Positions 61,099 through 64,000 of a stretch of DNA of 64,000 nucleotides are shown one piece after another (the stretch's first letter is position 1; each line of letters starts with the position of its first letter). This stretch comes from DSVZ01 sp964568145. GTDB taxonomy: Bacteria > Verrucomicrobiota > Verrucomicrobiia > Limisphaerales > J093. Location of the stretch: NCBI GenBank assembly GCA_964568145.1, contig CAZMOZ010000007.1, forward strand, positions 124,001-188,000, written 5' to 3'. Both the position numbers and the translations under genes were made by a program. The notes under the pieces were generated by a model. The model saw only the letters and a list, made by a program, of their open reading frames with translations. It was not told the DNA's origin and ran no database searches.

Positions 61099-62613
61099 GT
61101 GCGAAACACAGCGCAGCGATTCGCGTCCGCGCCTCCGGGCATCGCCGCGGAGCCGCCGGCCCACCCGAAGCATTATTGCGGTGTGTTCGGGGTCATGGGC
61201 CACCCGAACGCGGCGGAGCTGACGTATTGCGGGCTGTACGCCCTGCAGCATCGCGGCCAGGAGAGCGCGGGCATTGTCACGTGCGACGGCCGGCAGTTCC
61301 GGGCCCACCGGGGCATGGGATTGGTGCCGCAGGTCTTCAACGGCATGATGCTCCATGAGCTGGACGGGCACATGGCCATCGGCCACACACGTTATTCCAC
61401 CACCGGCGAGTCCTACCTGCGCAACGCCCAGCCGCTCACGGTGGATTGCGCCCGCGGCCAACTGGCCGTGGCCCACAACGGCAACCTGACCAACGCCCTC
61501 CAACTGCGCGAGGAGCTCGAGGCCGCGGGCTCGATCTTCCAGACCACGGTGGACAGCGAGATCATCCTGCACCTGATGGCCCGCCCCGGCCAGGACGGCA
61601 GCGAGAACATGTTGCTGTACGCGTTGCGCCGCATCGAAGGCGCCTACTCGCTGGTGATCCTGACCGAGCGCGAACTCATCGCCGCGCGCGACCCGTTCGG
61701 CTTCCGGCCGCTGTCGCTGGGCCGCCTGGACGACGCCTGGGTGGTGGCCAGCGAGACCTGTGCCTTTGACCTCATCCGCGCCCAGTTCGTGCGCGACGTG
61801 GAGCCCGGCGAGGCGGTCATCATCAGCGCGGACGGGTTGCGCTCGGTGCGGGTGTTTCCCGCGCAGCAGCGGCGCGCCTTCTGCATGTTCGAATACGTGT
61901 ATTTCGCGCGGCCGGACAGCACCATTGCCGGCCGCAACGTGTACCGCGTGCGCGTGGAGATGGGCCGGCAGCTTGCCCGCGAATGCCCGGTGGACGCGGA
62001 CGTGGTCATCCCCGTGCCGGACAGCGGCACGTGCGCGGGGCTGGGCTATTCGCTCGAATCGGGCATCCCGTTCGAGATGGGGTTCGTGCGCAACCACTAC
62101 GTCGGCCGGAGCTTTTTGCAGCCTTCGCAGATCATCCGCGACTTCGACGTGCGGGTGAAGCTGAACCTCATCCGCGAGCTGGTGGCCGGCCGCCGCGTGG
62201 TCATCGTGGACGATTCGATCGTCCGCGGCACCACCTGCCGGCAGCGCGTGAACAACCTCAAACAGGCCGGCGCGAAGGAGGTCCACGTGCGGGTCAGTTG
62301 CCCGCCGCACATGAACCCGTGCGTGTACGGCATTGATTTTCCGGACCGCTCCAAGCTCATGGCCGCCACACACACGCTGGACGAAATCCGCCAGTACTTG
62401 CAGGCGGACTCGCTCGCCTACCTGTCCCGCGAAGGCATGGTCAAGGCCACCGGACTGCCGGTGGAATCCTTCTGCATGGCCTGCTACGACGGCCGTTACC
62501 CGGTGCCGTACGATCCCTCGCTGGACAAGCACATCATGGAGCGCCGCCAGCAGCGCGTCCAAAGCCTCAGCGAACTGCTCGCCCGCGAGGAGCAACAGCA
62601 GCGGCTGCTTTGA
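61099..62613 (+). CDS. purF: Amidophosphoribosyltransferase
   Basis: A 504-residue enzyme that starts purine synthesis by moving the glutamine amide nitrogen to PRPP. The glutaminase nucleophile is the Cys of HYCGVFGVMGHPNAAELT, preceded by a ~26-residue propeptide that would be cut off. The PRPP site is 'VVIVDDSIVRGTTCRQR'. The iron-sulfur type cysteines are present: AFCMFEYVYFARP, NPCVYGIDFP and FCMACYDGRYP, so it is the B. subtilis-like [4Fe-4S] class. There is no ATG before the catalytic cysteine; GTG 61099 is the best start, TTG 61057 an alternative. Confidence 0.92.
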   Translation: MRNTAQRFASAPPGIAAEPPAHPKHYCGVFGVMGHPNAAELTYCGLYALQHRGQESAGIVTCDGRQFRAHRGMGLVPQVFNGMMLHELDGHMAIGHTRYSTTGESYLRNAQPLTVDCARGQLAVAHNGNLTNALQLREELEAAGSIFQTTVDSEIILHLMARPGQDGSENMLLYALRRIEGAYSLVILTERELIAARDPFGFRPLSLGRLDDAWVVASETCAFDLIRAQFVRDVEPGEAVIISADGLRSVRVFPAQQRRAFCMFEYVYFARPDSTIAGRNVYRVRVEMGRQLARECPVDADVVIPVPDSGTCAGLGYSLESGIPFEMGFVRNHYVGRSFLQPSQIIRDFDVRVKLNLIRELVAGRRVVIVDDSIVRGTTCRQRVNNLKQAGAKEVHVRVSCPPHMNPCVYGIDFPDRSKLMAATHTLDEIRQYLQADSLAYLSREGMVKATGLPVESFCMACYDGRYPVPYDPSLDKHIMERRQQRVQSLSELLAREEQQQRLL

Positions 62614-62652
62614 GGCGCGTTTCCCGGAAGCCGCTGACGTCTCGCGCCCGGC

Positions 62653-63213
62653 ATGGAGCCCGTTCATCAGCGTCTCGACCGCTACCTGCGCCAGACCCCG
62701 CGCCTGGGCCACGGCGTGTACCTGGCCCGCGGCGCGCGGGTCATCGGCGCGGTGGAAATCGGCAACCACTCGAGCGTCTGGTACAATGCCGTGCTGCGCG
62801 GCGACATCAACGAGATCATCGTCGGCCACCACACGAACATCCAGGACAACGCCGTCCTGCACGTCTCGGACGACTTCGCCTGCCGGCTGGGCCACTGGGT
62901 GACCGTCGGCCACTCGGCCACGGTTCATGCCTGTACGGTTGGCGATGAGGTGCTGGTCGGCATGGGTGCCACGATCTTGGATGGCGCGATAATCGGCGCG
63001 CAGTCGCTCATCGGCGCCAACGCCTTGGTCACGCAAGGCACCGAAGTGCCGCCGGGTTCGCTGGTAATGGGATCGCCCGCCCGCGTGCTGCGGGCGTTGA
63101 CCGATGACGAACGGCGGCGACTGAGAGTATGGGCCGAGAAATACGTCGCCAACGTGGCTTATTGCCTGACTCACCGCGTCCAGCCCATTTCCGGCCTGGA
63201 AGATCCTGCGTGA
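62653..63213 (+). CDS. Gamma-class carbonic anhydrase-like protein
   Basis: A 186-residue left-handed beta-helix protein built of hexapeptide repeats: 'ARGARVIGAVEIGNHSSVWYNAVLRGDINEIIVGHHTNIQDNAVLHVS' with the zinc histidines in 'VTVGHSATVHACTVG' and the upstream HVS, as in the gamma-carbonic anhydrase/YrdA group. These hydrate CO2 or have uncertain activity. It starts 39 nt after purF and ends in 'SPARVLRALTDDERRRLRVWAEKYV', the usual C-terminal helix. Confidence 0.9.
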   Translation: MEPVHQRLDRYLRQTPRLGHGVYLARGARVIGAVEIGNHSSVWYNAVLRGDINEIIVGHHTNIQDNAVLHVSDDFACRLGHWVTVGHSATVHACTVGDEVLVGMGATILDGAIIGAQSLIGANALVTQGTEVPPGSLVMGSPARVLRALTDDERRRLRVWAEKYVANVAYCLTHRVQPISGLEDPA

Positions 63214-63266
63214 TCGGCTAGGGCCGGCACAATCGCTGTGCCAGTTCGGCCAGCGCCCAGTCGCAA

Positions 63267-63289
63267 AACTGCGTCAAGACGGCGCAGTT
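63267..63289. promoter_or_regulatory. Inverted repeat upstream of dnaK
   Basis: AACTGCG-N9-CGCAGTT, 119 bp before the dnaK start. The 9-nt spacing recalls CIRCE operators, but the arms are not the CIRCE sequence, so an HrcA site is not supported. It could also be a terminator for the carbonic anhydrase gene. Confidence 0.3.
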
Positions 63290-63407
63290 CGCGCGATTTT
63301 CAGAGTTCAGCTTCGTCGTTTGGAATACTTCAACAGCCTTGAATTCAGGATCTTGCGGTCATTCATCATTTTGGGCATCGGGCCTGCTCTTAAGCTGACA
63401 ACGATTT

Positions 63408-64000
63408 ATGCCGAAGGTACTTGGAATAGACTTGGGGACTACCAACTCCTGCATGGCCGTCATGGACGGCGGCGAGCCGACTGTCCTCGAGAATTCGGAG
63501 GGACGCCGCACCACGCCGTCAGTTGTGGCGTTCACCAAGAGCGGCGAGCGGTTGGTGGGCGAGGCGGCCAAGCGGCAGGCGGTCACCAATCCGCGCAACA
63601 CCATTTACTCGATCAAGCGCTTCATGGGCCGGAAGTTCCATGAAGTCCAGGAGGAGATCAAACGCGTCCCGTACAAGGTCATCGAGGCCTCGAATGGCGA
63701 CGCGCATGTCGAAGTCGAGGAGGCCGGACAGATCAAGCGTTACAGCCCGCCGGAAATCTCGGCCATGATCCTGGGCAAGCTGAAGGCCGACGCCGAAGTG
63801 CGGCTGGGCGAAAAGATCACCCAAGCGGTCATCACGGTGCCGGCGTACTTCAACGACTCGCAGCGCCAGGCGACAAAGGACGCGGGGCGCATCGCCGGCT
63901 TGGAAGTGTTGCGGATCATCAACGAGCCCACTGCGGCGTCGCTCGCCTACGGTTTGGACAAGAAGAAGGACGAGAAGATCGCCGTGTACGACCTGGGCGG
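63408..64000 (+). CDS. dnaK: Hsp70 chaperone DnaK (5' part)
   Basis: The first 197 codons of DnaK, cut by the window edge. The nucleotide-binding domain is plain: MPKVLGIDLGTTNSCMAVMD at the start, 'GRRTTPSVVAFT', 'KRFMGRKFHEV', 'QAVITVPAYFNDSQRQATKDAGRIAGLEV' and 'RIINEPTAASLAYGLDKKK' before the final 'IAVYDLGG' phosphate-binding loop. It binds and releases unfolded peptides in an ATP cycle with DnaJ and GrpE. ATG 63408 begins the canonical sequence. No CIRCE element was found upstream. Confidence 0.97.
   Translation, partial: MPKVLGIDLGTTNSCMAVMDGGEPTVLENSEGRRTTPSVVAFTKSGERLVGEAAKRQAVTNPRNTIYSIKRFMGRKFHEVQEEIKRVPYKVIEASNGDAHVEVEEAGQIKRYSPPEISAMILGKLKADAEVRLGEKITQAVITVPAYFNDSQRQATKDAGRIAGLEVLRIINEPTAASLAYGLDKKKDEKIAVYDLG

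Noticed and set aside
60808..63174. A 788-residue minus-strand frame opposite purF and the carbonic anhydrase gene
   Set aside because: Spans two well-supported plus-strand genes and shows only antisense-type composition.
63214..63407. A CIRCE operator before dnaK
   Set aside because: Only a 7-bp inverted repeat with a different sequence is present; the CIRCE consensus arms are absent.

Overview
The window looks like a chromosomal segment of a GC-rich bacterium of the Verrucomicrobiota (Pedosphaera/Limisphaera-like). This is inferred from a type II pseudopilin of the class common in that phylum, many large secreted proteins with Ig-like, lamin-tail, Calx-beta and FG-GAP modules that end in a shared '(F/Y)YRxR' tail, GH172 and GH42 glycosidases, few clear Shine-Dalgarno sites, and intergenic spaces full of palindromic repeats. 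No rRNA, CRISPR array or confident tRNA was seen. Both ends cut genes: a TrpB2-type tryptophan synthase beta chain on the left and dnaK on the right.

Layout. 0-2.6 kb: trpB2 3' end, an outer-membrane barrel protein, galK. 3-11.8 kb: sucA-sucB and lpd (2-oxoglutarate dehydrogenase complex) with a DNA methyltransferase, a PD-(D/E)XK nuclease and a small ORF lodged between sucB and lpd; a HicB-HicA pair follows. 12-28.2 kb: carbohydrate-related and secreted proteins (GH172, a large PA-domain protein, GH42, a beta-propeller protein, an ArsB/NhaD-type permease, a lamin-tail protein). 28.9-32.6 kb: a tightly coupled operon (DUF1232 protein, conserved unknown protein, lspA, miaA) and a decayed toxin-antitoxin module. 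32.8-39 kb: pseudopilin, lytic transglycosylase, purC, Calx-beta protein. 39.5-44.7 kb: MBOAT/SGNH acyltransfer pair, then a minus-strand set of small unknown genes, some with strong Shine-Dalgarno sites. 45.3-53 kb: thrS, a broken aquaporin gene, cupin, a DNA-binding protein, and two methyltransferases with a glycosyltransferase. 53.1-59.2 kb: one giant secreted FG-GAP/ASPIC/cohesin-dockerin gene broken by a frameshift. 59.5-64 kb: yacG, DUF2905, a lone LOR/SDH domain, purF, gamma-carbonic anhydrase, dnaK.

The main discovery is in thrS (45369-47822). A complete REP-associated tyrosine transposase (RAYT), bounded by a perfect 28-bp inverted repeat that itself folds into GGAG-type REP hairpins, sits in frame inside the catalytic domain of threonyl-tRNA synthetase. 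It introduces no stop codon, so the gene reads as one 817-residue ORF. Around it the window carries several distinct families of short palindromic intergenic elements. These include a ~70-bp palindrome (5 copies), a double-hairpin element (about 7), a larger element with 'CTCACTTT/AAATTGAG' ends (3), and an 'ACCACGAATG' element found just before three start codons. Other points of note are a GH42 enzyme lacking its acid/base glutamate, an aquaporin with a single amber codon, and an R-M-like module tied by a 4-nt overlap to a TCA-cycle operon.
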